This document shows, in pieces, positions 47,256-55,523 of a stretch of 64,000 nucleotides of DNA (the first letter of the stretch is position 1; the number at the start of each line of letters is the position of its first letter). Below the pieces are notes generated by a model. The model made no database searches. It was not told the DNA's origin and saw only the letters and a list, made by a program, of their open reading frames with translations. The position numbers and the translations under genes were made by a program. This DNA is from Lascolabacillus massiliensis (lineage in GTDB: Bacteria; Bacteroidota; Bacteroidia; Bacteroidales; Dysgonomonadaceae). The DNA is taken from assembly GCF_001282625.1 (NCBI RefSeq), contig NZ_CTEJ01000001.1, forward strand, positions 186,001-250,000, read 5' to 3'.

Positions 47256-49520
47256 CTATTCTGTTTTATCATCTAATTCTTTTTCTGTAGGTTTTCTTTT
47301 CTTCATTATTGTTAATTGATATACAAATAAGAAAAGAGCGATACTTCCTATGGCAAAAATTGTATCACCAATTGTGCGAAGCCATTTAAATACATTTAAT
47401 AAGGGTTGTTGCATAAACTCAGCTGACCTTGCCCACCACATTCCCTCTTTAACACTGGCTACTGTCTGCATTAGTCCTACAGGCAGAAGACTTAAAACTA
47501 TCATCAACAGCAGTCCTATGTTAAGTGTCCAGAAAGTGAATGAGATCAGCTTATCGTTCCATTTATGCTTGCGGTACATACTGCGCAATACAAATAGTAT
47601 CAGCCCAATACCTAACATTCCATATACTCCAAAGAGTGCTGCATGACCATGAACCGGGGTGGTATTTAATCCTTGCATATAGTACAATGCAATAGGAGGA
47701 TTAATTATGAAACCGAAAATACCGGCACCTAAAAAATTCCAGAATGCTACTGACAACAGGAAGTATATAGGCCATTTGTAATCTTCGAGCCACTCAGTTG
47801 CTTTGCTGAGTCGATAGTTATGATATGCCTCAAAACCAATTATTACTAGGGGTACTACTTCAAGTGCACTGAATGTTGCACCTACAGCCATCACTGCTGT
47901 TGGTGTTCCCGTAAAATAGAGGTGATGAAAAGTACCTAATATACCTCCTGATAAGAATATTACAGTAGCAAACAGTACATTATTTGTTGCGGACTTTATT
48001 CCTAATAGACCCAGACGTACAAAAAGAAATGCGGCAACTACTGTTGCAAATACTTCAAAGAAACCTTCTACCCAAAGGTGGACTACCCACCAGCGCCAAT
48101 ATTCTGCTACAGCCAGATTTGTAGTTCTGCCCCACATAAGACCGGCTGCATAAAACAGAGCAATGGCAGCACATGATATAAGGAAAAGTATTAGCAGACT
48201 TTTTTCCGACGTTTTTTTTCTGATAATCGGAAGAATAGGTCTTACCATAAGTGCCAGCCACAGGAATAAGCCTACCACTAGTAATAATTGCCAGAACCGT
48301 CCAAGATCTACATATTCATATCCTTGGTGGCCAAACCAAAAATTATTTACCAAATCGAGTCTCTGCATAACCCCAAACCATTGGCCAATTAATGATCCTG
48401 CAACAACTATTAACAGGGCAACAAAGAGAACATTAACTCCAATCTTCTGATGTTTAGGATCTCTTCCACTTAATGATGGTGCGATATAAAGTCCTGTTGC
48501 TAGCCATGAAGTTGCAATCCAGAAGATTGCAAGTTGTATATGCCAGGTACGTGTTATCGAGTATGGAATAAAGCTTGCAATATCTATCCCATAGAACCCA
48601 TCACCCTCTACCGAGTAATGAGCTGTTATTACTCCAAGTAGTACTTGTGCCAAAATTAGCAGGTTTACTATCCAGAAGTACTTTTTGACAGCCCACATGG
48701 AAGGTGTTATTGTTTGGTTCATAAGTGGGTCTTCGACAGGGCGCAGAATCTCTTCTTCTCGAGAACGTGCCTGAACAAATATCATTATACCTATACCAAC
48801 AAGCAACATAATTATACTGAAACCGGTCCAAAGAATCAGATCACTGGTTGGTACATTGCCAATTTGTTCATCAGGCGGCCAGTTATGAGTATAGGTAATA
48901 TTTTCGCCGGGGCGATTGGTAACACATGCCCATGAAGCCCAGAAAAAGAATGTTGACATTTTATTCATTCTGTCTTCACTTTTAATAGAATTCTTTGCAA
49001 TTGCATATGAAGCTCTAAGTTCGTCGAATTCAGGATTATCCATGAAAATACCGGAATAATACTCATTTAAAAAGAGAAATGCCTCATACCTTTCATTATG
49101 AATTACCAGGTTTCCCGTTTTCTCATCATATGTATTTTCTCTTAGAAATCTTTGCAACCTGCTTTCCATAAATGCTTTTTCATCAGGCAATAGTGATTCA
49201 AATTCAACACCGTGGTCTTCCTGCGACCATTTATTGAGAAGGAACTTTGCTTCTCTGTGCAGGTAGTCTGCCGTCCAATCGGGTGCAACATATGCACCAT
49301 GCCCCCAAATTGTACCAACTTCTTGTCCACCCATGCTTTGCCAAATATTTTGACCATCTTTAATATCCTGTCCGGTAAAAAGGACTTTACCTGAAGAGTT
49401 TACGACATTAACGGGAATAGGTGGTGCCTTTTGATATATTTGCTTTCCATAGTAAAGCAGCACAGCAAAAGAAAAAATAATAACTGCTGAGAGGGCAATC
49501 CAAAGATTTTTCTGTGACAT
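47256..49520 (-). CDS. norB: Quinol-dependent nitric oxide reductase (qNOR, NorB/NorZ)
   Basis: A 754-residue membrane enzyme reducing two NO to N2O with quinol electrons, in the inner membrane. A first helix (about 7-25) and a long periplasmic segment (about 30-215; GQNIWQSMGGQEVGTIWGHG) replace the NorC subunit, as in single-subunit qNOR. Heme-copper-oxidase-like helices follow, with TRTWHIQLAIFWIATSW, WWVVHLWVEGFFEVFATVV (His and the conserved Glu), GILGTFHHLYFTGTP (paired His) and TTPVHGHAALFGVYGMLG (heme ligands). It lies between the Rrf2 regulator and ric. Without nitrite-reducing genes in view its role is more likely detoxification than denitrification. Confidence 0.97.
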   Translation of the reverse strand: MSQKNLWIALSAVIIFSFAVLLYYGKQIYQKAPPIPVNVVNSSGKVLFTGQDIKDGQNIWQSMGGQEVGTIWGHGAYVAPDWTADYLHREAKFLLNKWSQEDHGVEFESLLPDEKAFMESRLQRFLRENTYDEKTGNLVIHNERYEAFLFLNEYYSGIFMDNPEFDELRASYAIAKNSIKSEDRMNKMSTFFFWASWACVTNRPGENITYTHNWPPDEQIGNVPTSDLILWTGFSIIMLLVGIGIMIFVQARSREEEILRPVEDPLMNQTITPSMWAVKKYFWIVNLLILAQVLLGVITAHYSVEGDGFYGIDIASFIPYSITRTWHIQLAIFWIATSWLATGLYIAPSLSGRDPKHQKIGVNVLFVALLIVVAGSLIGQWFGVMQRLDLVNNFWFGHQGYEYVDLGRFWQLLLVVGLFLWLALMVRPILPIIRKKTSEKSLLILFLISCAAIALFYAAGLMWGRTTNLAVAEYWRWWVVHLWVEGFFEVFATVVAAFLFVRLGLLGIKSATNNVLFATVIFLSGGILGTFHHLYFTGTPTAVMAVGATFSALEVVPLVIIGFEAYHNYRLSKATEWLEDYKWPIYFLLSVAFWNFLGAGIFGFIINPPIALYYMQGLNTTPVHGHAALFGVYGMLGIGLILFVLRSMYRKHKWNDKLISFTFWTLNIGLLLMIVLSLLPVGLMQTVASVKEGMWWARSAEFMQQPLLNVFKWLRTIGDTIFAIGSIALFLFVYQLTIMKKRKPTEKELDDKTE

Positions 49521-49669
49521 ACTGATAATTTTTAAATGTTATAAATTATGTTCTATATTGCTGTTCTGATATAGATATGAATCAATCCTTAAAAATGAAT
49601 TTATTATCTTATTAAAGACAAAAATATCGGCAATCAGAGCAGATAAAAATTCAATAATAATAATTTCAA

Positions 49670-50104
49670 CTAACGCATAAGCATAAAATCCTTTTTGCCA
49701 ATACCGGTAGCAAGTTCAAATAATGTTGTAGAATGCAATACCTCTTTCATTTCATTTCTAATTGATGTTACAGTGTTATGCATTGGACATGGTTGATTTT
49801 CATCACAATGGCTTAACCCAAGTACACATCCTTTAAAAAAGCTGTTCCCATCAATAGCTTTGACTATGTCGGCAATAGTAATTAAATGCAGATTTTCCTG
49901 TTTAATTTCAAAACCACCATTAGGGCCTGTGTAAGAGTCTACTATTTTATTTTTTGAAAGAACTCCAAGAATTTTTCCTGTAAAAGCTTCTGGCGAATCT
50001 ATATTGCGTACAATATCATCAATTTTAACCCTTCTCTTTTCAATAGATTGAGAGGCGATATATAACGCTGCTTTAATTCCATATTCACAAGATTTTGAAA
50101 ACAT
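49670..50104 (-). CDS. Rrf2-family regulator, NsrR-like
   Basis: A 144-residue winged-helix regulator. The DNA-binding domain opens with MFSKSCEYGIKAALYIASQS, and VDSYTGPNGGFEIKQ is the wing. Three cysteines in FKGCVLGLSHCDENQPCPMH (C-x6-C-x5-C, about residues 94-107) match the Fe-S ligands of NsrR/IscR-type members. NsrR represses NO-detoxification genes until NO damages its cluster. Position at the head of the operon with norB and ric (149 bases before norB) supports an NO-sensing, autoregulated repressor; the name is by inference. Confidence 0.9.
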   Translation of the reverse strand: MFSKSCEYGIKAALYIASQSIEKRRVKIDDIVRNIDSPEAFTGKILGVLSKNKIVDSYTGPNGGFEIKQENLHLITIADIVKAIDGNSFFKGCVLGLSHCDENQPCPMHNTVTSIRNEMKEVLHSTTLFELATGIGKKDFMLMR

Positions 50105-50156
50105 CTATTTCAATTATCTATAAAACTTTGTAACTACAACAATTCTCTAACTATAA

Positions 50157-50189
50157 CAAAGATATGTCTATTTTTTAATTTAAGACAAA
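50157..50189 (-). promoter_or_regulatory. Promoter of the Rrf2-norB-ric operon with overlapping inverted repeat
   Basis: Minus strand: TTTG at 50189-50186, 21 bases, TATCTTTG at 50164-50157. Between them lies TGTCT-N13-AGACA (50165-50187), an inverted repeat that fills the spacer and touches the -33 element. A repressor there would block RNA polymerase; the Rrf2 protein is the obvious candidate. Confidence 0.6.
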
Positions 50190-50374
50190 AAAGTAGATAA
50201 ATATTACTGTTAAATTTCAAATTGATAGTATAGTTGTTTAAATAGTATATTTATGCAAATTGGTGTAAATGTTTAATAAAATATAAAAAGTTATCTCCAT
50301 CAAACAATAGAAGCTGGAAACTGTTCTTAAGTAGATTCATTCTAATTTATTAAAACAAACAAACAGAAAATATT

Positions 50375-50381
50375 AAAGGAG
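50375..50381 (+). promoter_or_regulatory. Strong Shine-Dalgarno sequence before the E1-alpha gene
   Basis: AAAGGAG five bases before ATG 50387. Strong Shine-Dalgarno sites are rare in this window and in Bacteroidota generally, so it supports this start and hints at high translation. Confidence 0.6.
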
Positions 50382-50386
50382 TTAAT

Positions 50387-51382
50387 ATGGCAAAGACAAG
50401 TGCTAAAGTTAAGACTGAATTGTCTAAAGATAAATTGCTGGAGATGCACAGGATGATGTTGGATATCCGCAATTTTGATAATAAAGTTAACCGTTTGGTA
50501 AAAAGAGGTGTAGTACCTGGTATGACACATTTCTCAGTGGGTGAAGAGGCTGCTAATGTTGGAGCTGTAGCCGCTATTAATATTGGATCAGATCTTATTA
50601 CATCTAATCATAGAGGACATGGACAGAGTATTGCTCTGGGAATTGATCTAAATGAGATGATGGCAGAGATTATGGGAAAAGCTACCGGAACCTGTAAAGG
50701 TAAAGGAGGCTCAATGCATATTGCAGACCTTGATGGCGGAAACCTAGGAGCAAATGGTATTGTAGGAGGGGGAATGGGTATGGCCATTGGTGCTGCACTG
50801 ACTCAGAAAATGAAAAAAACAGGTAATATCGTTGTATGTTTTTTTGGTGATGGTGCATGTAATGAAGGTACATTTCATGAAACCCTAAATATGGCATCAA
50901 TATGGAAACTACCTGTTATTTTTTATTCAATTAATAACATGTATGGTATTAGTACACCCATTTCAGACGTAATAAATATTGATTATAATTATAGAAGAGC
51001 CGCATCATACGGAATCCCAGGACATTTTATTGAAGATGGAAATGATTTGTTGGCTGTATATAATAAATTTGAAGAGATTGTAAAATATGTTCGTGAAGGT
51101 AACGGACCTGTGTTGGTAGAATCTATAACATATCGTTATTTAGGTCACTCAACTTCAGACCCTGGTAAATATAGAACAAAAGAAGAGGTTGATGAATGGA
51201 AAAAGAAAGATCCTATTACTCGTTTCGAAAAATATATGTTAGATAATAACCTTGCAACAAAGAAGGAAATAGAAGCAGTTGAGAAGGCCTCTGAGGATGC
51301 AGTAGAAGAATCAGTTAAATTCGCTTTAAGCAGTCCTGAACCTACTTTAGAATCTGCTTTTGAAGATATTTACGCACCTTAA
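50387..51382 (+). CDS. 2-oxoacid dehydrogenase E1 alpha subunit (pyruvate/acetoin type)
   Basis: A 331-residue TPP-dependent subunit that decarboxylates the 2-oxoacid (or cleaves acetoin) together with E1 beta. The TPP motif is VCFFGDGACNEGTFHETLNM (about 149-168) ending in YSINNMYGIST; HRGHGQSIALGID and KGKGGSMHIADLDG are typical of PdhA/AcoA, and the C-terminal YRYLGHSTSDPGKYRTKEE holds the conserved His loop. Gene order E1a, E1b, E2, lipoyl-E3 is like acetoin dehydrogenase operons, but pyruvate is equally possible. First gene of the cluster. Confidence 0.92.
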   Translation: MAKTSAKVKTELSKDKLLEMHRMMLDIRNFDNKVNRLVKRGVVPGMTHFSVGEEAANVGAVAAINIGSDLITSNHRGHGQSIALGIDLNEMMAEIMGKATGTCKGKGGSMHIADLDGGNLGANGIVGGGMGMAIGAALTQKMKKTGNIVVCFFGDGACNEGTFHETLNMASIWKLPVIFYSINNMYGISTPISDVINIDYNYRRAASYGIPGHFIEDGNDLLAVYNKFEEIVKYVREGNGPVLVESITYRYLGHSTSDPGKYRTKEEVDEWKKKDPITRFEKYMLDNNLATKKEIEAVEKASEDAVEESVKFALSSPEPTLESAFEDIYAP

Positions 51383-51413
51383 TTCTAACAATTATATTAA
51401 TAAAATAGGAGAT

Positions 51414-51428
51414 AGACCTTTGAGGTCT
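51414..51428 (+). repeat. Perfect hairpin between the E1-alpha and E1-beta genes
   Basis: AGACCT and AGGTCT with loop TTG, in the 81-base gap between the genes. There is no T-run, so it is not a terminator; it could stabilise or delimit a processed mRNA. Confidence 0.6.
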
Positions 51429-51463
51429 GACACAAACATATAAAACAGCTCAGTTAAATATAG

Positions 51464-52465
51464 ATGGAAAAAGAAACTAAATTAATGTCAGTCCGTGATG
51501 CAATAATCATGGCAATGTCCGAGGAAATGCGTCGTGATGAAAACGTTTTCCTAATGGGAGAAGATGTGGGTATTTTTGGTGGTGATTTTGGTACTTCTGT
51601 TGGTATGCTTGAAGAGTTTGGTAAAGAGAGAGTACGTGATACACCAATATCAGAAAATGCAATTTCAGGAGCCGCCATCGGTGCAGCAATGACAGGTATG
51701 CGTCCAATCGTAGATGTTACCTTTATGGACTTTATTGTTTATATGATGGATAATATTGTCAATCAAGCTGCAAAAACAAGATACATGTTTGGTGGTAAAG
51801 GTCAGATACCTGTTGTTTTCCGCGCAGCTGCAGGTGGAGGTGTAGGATCCGCAGCACAGCATTCTCAATCCCTAGAAGCATGGTTTACACATATACCCGG
51901 GTTAAAAGTGATTGCACCGGGTACTCCTGCTGATGTGAAGGGTTTACTTAAAGCTGCAGTACGTGACAATAACCCTGTAATTTTCCTTGAGTATAAGGCT
52001 CAGTATAATATGAAGGGTGAAGTACCACTCGATCCTGATTTTGTTCTGCCAATCGGTAAGGCCGATATTAAAAGAGAAGGAAAGGATGTGACAGTAGTAA
52101 CATATGGTCGTATGCTGGAAAGAGTTATGCAAGCAGCTCAGGAAGTTTATGACGCAGAAGGAGTAGAGGTTGAAGTGGTGGACTTAAGAACACTTTCTCC
52201 ACTTGATAAGGATGCAGTTATACAGTCCGTAAAGAAAACCGGAAAAGTACTGTTAGTAAACGATGCTCACAAAACCAGTGGTTTTATTGGTGAAGTAGCT
52301 GCTACAATTGCAGAGAGTGAAGCGTTTGATTATCTGGATGGAAGGATTTTGAGATTAGCAGGAGAAGATGTGCCAATTCCTTATAACCAGACTTTAGAAT
52401 CTGCAATGATTCCAAGTGTAGAACGAATTAGGAAATATATCCTCAAACTAGTTAATAACAGGTAA
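51464..52465 (+). CDS. 2-oxoacid dehydrogenase E1 beta subunit
   Basis: A 333-residue partner of E1 alpha. Transketolase-type pyrimidine-binding domain (about 5-180): SVRDAIIMAMSEEMRRDENV, FLMGEDVGIFGG with the conserved Glu, RVRDTPISENAISGAAIGAA and VVFRAAAGGGVGSAAQHSQS. C-terminal transketolase domain (about 195-325): VEVVDLRTLSPLDKDAVIQS and GRILRLAGEDVPIPYNQTLE. The alpha2beta2 heterotetramer binds two TPP. A small hairpin lies in the gap before it; the E2 start follows 12 bases after its stop. Confidence 0.93.
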   Translation: MEKETKLMSVRDAIIMAMSEEMRRDENVFLMGEDVGIFGGDFGTSVGMLEEFGKERVRDTPISENAISGAAIGAAMTGMRPIVDVTFMDFIVYMMDNIVNQAAKTRYMFGGKGQIPVVFRAAAGGGVGSAAQHSQSLEAWFTHIPGLKVIAPGTPADVKGLLKAAVRDNNPVIFLEYKAQYNMKGEVPLDPDFVLPIGKADIKREGKDVTVVTYGRMLERVMQAAQEVYDAEGVEVEVVDLRTLSPLDKDAVIQSVKKTGKVLLVNDAHKTSGFIGEVAATIAESEAFDYLDGRILRLAGEDVPIPYNQTLESAMIPSVERIRKYILKLVNNR

Positions 52466-52477
52466 AAATCTGAGTTG

Positions 52478-53584
52478 ATGGAAAACAGAAAACTAAGAGC
52501 AACACCTGCAGCAAGGACATTGGCAAAACGCTTGGGTGTGGATCTGTTTAATGTAACCGGAACAGGTTATAAAGGACGTATTCACAGAGATGATGTTGCA
52601 GGGTTTAACTACGAAGATAAAATACATGTGTCTCCTTTAGCTCAAAAGATTGCTGATGAGCATAATATAGATCTGAAAGGGGTGGTAGGCACCGGTTATC
52701 GCAACAAGATCATGAAGGATGATGTTCTTCAACTAATAAATGATCCAGAAATTATATCACGATTTAAGCTTGATGATTTCGGATATCCGACAATTCCTGT
52801 TTCAACACAAACCACTAAGCAGACTACCGTTCAGCAAACTCCTGCAGCTGTGAAATCACAGCCGGCTCAGGTCGCAGCTTTTGACGGGGAAACAGAGACA
52901 GTTCCGATGACACAGATGCGAAAAATTATATCAAAGCGGATGTCTGAAAGCTTCTTCGGTGCACCTACATTTATTCAAACCTGGGAGATTGATATGACCG
53001 AGCTACTTGCTCTGCGTAAGAAACTGATCAACCCAATAATGGAAAAGACAGGTAAAAAGCTTACGGTGACCGATCTTATTTCAATGGCGGTTGTAAAGAC
53101 TTTGCTGAAACATAAATATATAAACTCGAGCCTGAACAAAGAGGGAACTGAATTAACCTTTCACAACTATGTAAATCTTGGGATGGCTGTTGGTATGGAT
53201 GATGGATTGCTTGTCCCTGTAGTAAAAGGTGCGGATAAGATGTCGTTAAGTGAATTTGTTGTTGCAATGAAGGATTTAACAGAGCGTACATTCGCTAAAA
53301 AACTACTCCCTGATGAGCAGAGTGGAAGCACTTTTACAATCAGTAATCTTGGAATGTATGGAGTGGATGAATTTACTGCTATAATAAATCAGCCAAATTC
53401 GGCAATCCTAAGTGTTTCATCAACACAGCAAAGAGCTGTACCTCGTGATGGAGAGATAGTTATTCGCCCAATTATGAAAATAAGTCTGACCGCTGATCAC
53501 AGGGTAATCGACGGATTAACAGGAGCTAAATTTATGACCGACCTTAAGGCGGCATTAGAGGATCCATTAACATTGTTTGTTTAG
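52478..53584 (+). CDS. 2-oxoacid dehydrogenase E2 acyltransferase lacking a lipoyl domain
   Basis: A 368-residue acyltransferase from ATG 52478 (a TTG one codon upstream is ignored). It has no N-terminal lipoyl domain: it opens directly with a peripheral-subunit-binding domain (RATPAARTLAKRLGVDLFNV then GTGYKGRIHRDDV, about 5-42), followed by a second one (HVSPLAQKIADEHNIDLKGV then GTGYRNKIMKDDV, about 50-87). After a Thr/Gln/Pro-rich linker (about 108-135) comes the catalytic domain with GMDDGLLVPVVKGADK and the active-site LTADHRVIDGLTGAKF (about 334-349). The upstream gene ends 12 bases before it, so no room remains for a missing domain. The lipoyl arm must come from E3. Confidence 0.93.
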   Translation: MENRKLRATPAARTLAKRLGVDLFNVTGTGYKGRIHRDDVAGFNYEDKIHVSPLAQKIADEHNIDLKGVVGTGYRNKIMKDDVLQLINDPEIISRFKLDDFGYPTIPVSTQTTKQTTVQQTPAAVKSQPAQVAAFDGETETVPMTQMRKIISKRMSESFFGAPTFIQTWEIDMTELLALRKKLINPIMEKTGKKLTVTDLISMAVVKTLLKHKYINSSLNKEGTELTFHNYVNLGMAVGMDDGLLVPVVKGADKMSLSEFVVAMKDLTERTFAKKLLPDEQSGSTFTISNLGMYGVDEFTAIINQPNSAILSVSSTQQRAVPRDGEIVIRPIMKISLTADHRVIDGLTGAKFMTDLKAALEDPLTLFV

Positions 53585-53650
53585 AAGACTGGTTTTAAAT
53601 ATTACAATAGGAAAATTTGTACAAAATTGACAATAGAAAAAAAATAAAAT

Positions 53651-55366
53651 ATGGCTTTTGAAATAATCATGCCCAAAGCAGGTATAGACATGACCGAAGG
53701 GCAAATTGTAAAATGGTTAAAGAAAGAGGGTGATCAAGTAAAAGAAGGTGAGATCATTCTTGAAATTATGACCGATAAAACAAGTATGGAGATTGAGGCT
53801 GAGGCTTCAGGTATACTGTTGAAGATTGTTCATAAAGATGATGAAACTGTACCTGTTACAACAGTAATAGGTTATATTGGAGATGAAAACGAATCAATAG
53901 ATACTCTTATGCCTGAAGAGTTTGAGGATACAGGTGCTGAAGAGAGTGAAGAAGATAAGCGGATGATTCGTCTGGAAGACAATTACAATGTTGCTGTGAT
54001 AGGCGGTGGTCCGGCTGGTTATGTTGCAGCCATCAGAGCCGCACAACTTGGTGCTAAAGTTGCAATTGTTGAAAAAGGAGTATTTGGAGGTACCTGTTTA
54101 AATGTTGGTTGTATACCATCAAAAGCCTATTTGAAAAATGTTGAAATAGTTGAACATATCAAGCATGCTGCTTCCAGGGGTATCATTATTGAAAATCCTG
54201 AAATCAAGTTTGATATGGAGAAAGTAGTAGAGTTTAAAAACGGTGTAGTGAAAAAACTCACCACCGGTGTGGAGGCTCTGCTTAAATCCCATGGGGTTGA
54301 TATTTACAGAGGATTTGGTAAGATCAATAAAAATAAGGATGTTGTCATAGATGATAAGCAGATAATTAAAGCTGACAAAATTATTCTTGCCGGTGGTTCA
54401 AAAGTCTTTATGATAGATATACCAGGAATTAAGAATGATAAAGTTCTTACTAGTGACGATCTGCTTGGTTTAAAAGAGGTACCTGAAACAATGGTGGTTT
54501 TAGGTGGTGGAGTGATTGGAGCTGAAATGGGCCTTTCATTCGCCGGACTTGGCTCTAAGGTAATCATTGTAGAAATGATGGATCATATTGTATCTATGTT
54601 CGACGATGATATTACTGATGAACTTACCAGACTAATTAAGAAAAAAGGTATCGAAATAGTAACTTCAGCAAAGGTTACAGAGGTTGTTGATAAGGGTGAT
54701 AAACTTGAGATTAAAATTGAAGGTCGTGAATCTGTATTTGCTGATAAAGCATTACTTGCAATTGGCAGGGTACCAGATTTGGAGTCACTGGGCGAAGTTA
54801 AATTTGAGACAGAAAGGGGTAGGATAAAAGTTGACAAGTATATGGAAACCAGCGTCAAAGGTATTTATGCTCCTGGAGATATAAACGGAATCAAGATGCT
54901 TGCCCACGTTGCATTCCGTATGGGTGAAGTGGCTGCAGAAAACGCAGTTAAGGGGAATCACCGTTCTGTTAAACTATTATCTGCACCATCAGTGGTTTAC
55001 ACACTGCCTGAGGTTGCAATGGTTGGTTTAACTGAAGCACAAGCTCGAGAGAAGTATGGTGATGATATTCGGATTGGTAGATTTAACTTCTCTGCAAATG
55101 GTAGAGCACTAGCTTCAAGTGAAGCTGAAGGCTTTGTTAAGGTTATTGCCGATAACCGTTATGGAGAAGTTCTTGGCGTACATATAATAGGACCAACTGC
55201 AGCCGAGTTAATAACACAGGCATCTTTAATTATGGAAATGGAAATTACTGTGGATGAAGTGGTAAATACCATTTATGGTCACCCAACTTATTCTGAGGCA
55301 ATCTTCGAAGCTTTTGCCGATGTACTCGACGAAGCTGTTCATATTCCTAAAAAGAAGAAGAAATAG
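53651..55366 (+). CDS. lpdA: Dihydrolipoyl dehydrogenase (E3) with N-terminal lipoyl domain
   Basis: A 571-residue flavoprotein. Residues 1-78 are a lipoyl domain (MAFEIIMPKAGIDMTEGQIV; attachment lysine K43 in MTDKTSMEIEAEASG), followed by an acidic hinge (about 80-105). The E3 body has VAVIGGGPAGYVAAIRAAQL (FAD), redox cysteines C149 and C154 in GGTCLNVGCIPSK, NAD motif VVLGGGVIGAEMGLSFAGLG, APGDINGIKMLAH, and the C-terminal YGHPTYSEAIFEAFAD with the catalytic His. It reoxidises dihydrolipoyl groups with NAD+. Lipoyl-E3 fusions are known in some acetoin and pyruvate complexes; here it appears to be the only lipoyl carrier. Ends in KKKKK. Confidence 0.96.
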   Translation: MAFEIIMPKAGIDMTEGQIVKWLKKEGDQVKEGEIILEIMTDKTSMEIEAEASGILLKIVHKDDETVPVTTVIGYIGDENESIDTLMPEEFEDTGAEESEEDKRMIRLEDNYNVAVIGGGPAGYVAAIRAAQLGAKVAIVEKGVFGGTCLNVGCIPSKAYLKNVEIVEHIKHAASRGIIIENPEIKFDMEKVVEFKNGVVKKLTTGVEALLKSHGVDIYRGFGKINKNKDVVIDDKQIIKADKIILAGGSKVFMIDIPGIKNDKVLTSDDLLGLKEVPETMVVLGGGVIGAEMGLSFAGLGSKVIIVEMMDHIVSMFDDDITDELTRLIKKKGIEIVTSAKVTEVVDKGDKLEIKIEGRESVFADKALLAIGRVPDLESLGEVKFETERGRIKVDKYMETSVKGIYAPGDINGIKMLAHVAFRMGEVAAENAVKGNHRSVKLLSAPSVVYTLPEVAMVGLTEAQAREKYGDDIRIGRFNFSANGRALASSEAEGFVKVIADNRYGEVLGVHIIGPTAAELITQASLIMEMEITVDEVVNTIYGHPTYSEAIFEAFADVLDEAVHIPKKKKK

Positions 55367-55407
55367 TACAGTTCCAAAAACCTTAACATACGTACTTTAA
55401 TTTGAAA

Positions 55408-55463
55408 GAAGATCAGTTCAGACTTTAATATTAAGTTAGGAGCTGATCTTCCTTTCTTTTTTG
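55408..55463 (+). terminator. Terminator after the dehydrogenase operon
   Basis: GAAGATCAG and CTGATCTTC form a 9-base stem around a long loop that itself can pair (ACTTTAATATTAAGT), followed by a T-rich tract. It separates lpdA from lplA. Confidence 0.75.
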
Positions 55464-55523
55464 TAATTTCGCAAGGATAAAATTTAACAACTTATTTAAA
55501 AGTGAAATAAGCATTATTAGGTC

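Noticed and set aside
50131-50157. Direct repeats TAACTACAAC and TAACTATAAC before the Rrf2 gene as an operator
   Set aside because: They lie at or after the predicted transcription start and are AT-rich; the inverted repeat in the promoter spacer is the better candidate, though a role cannot be excluded.
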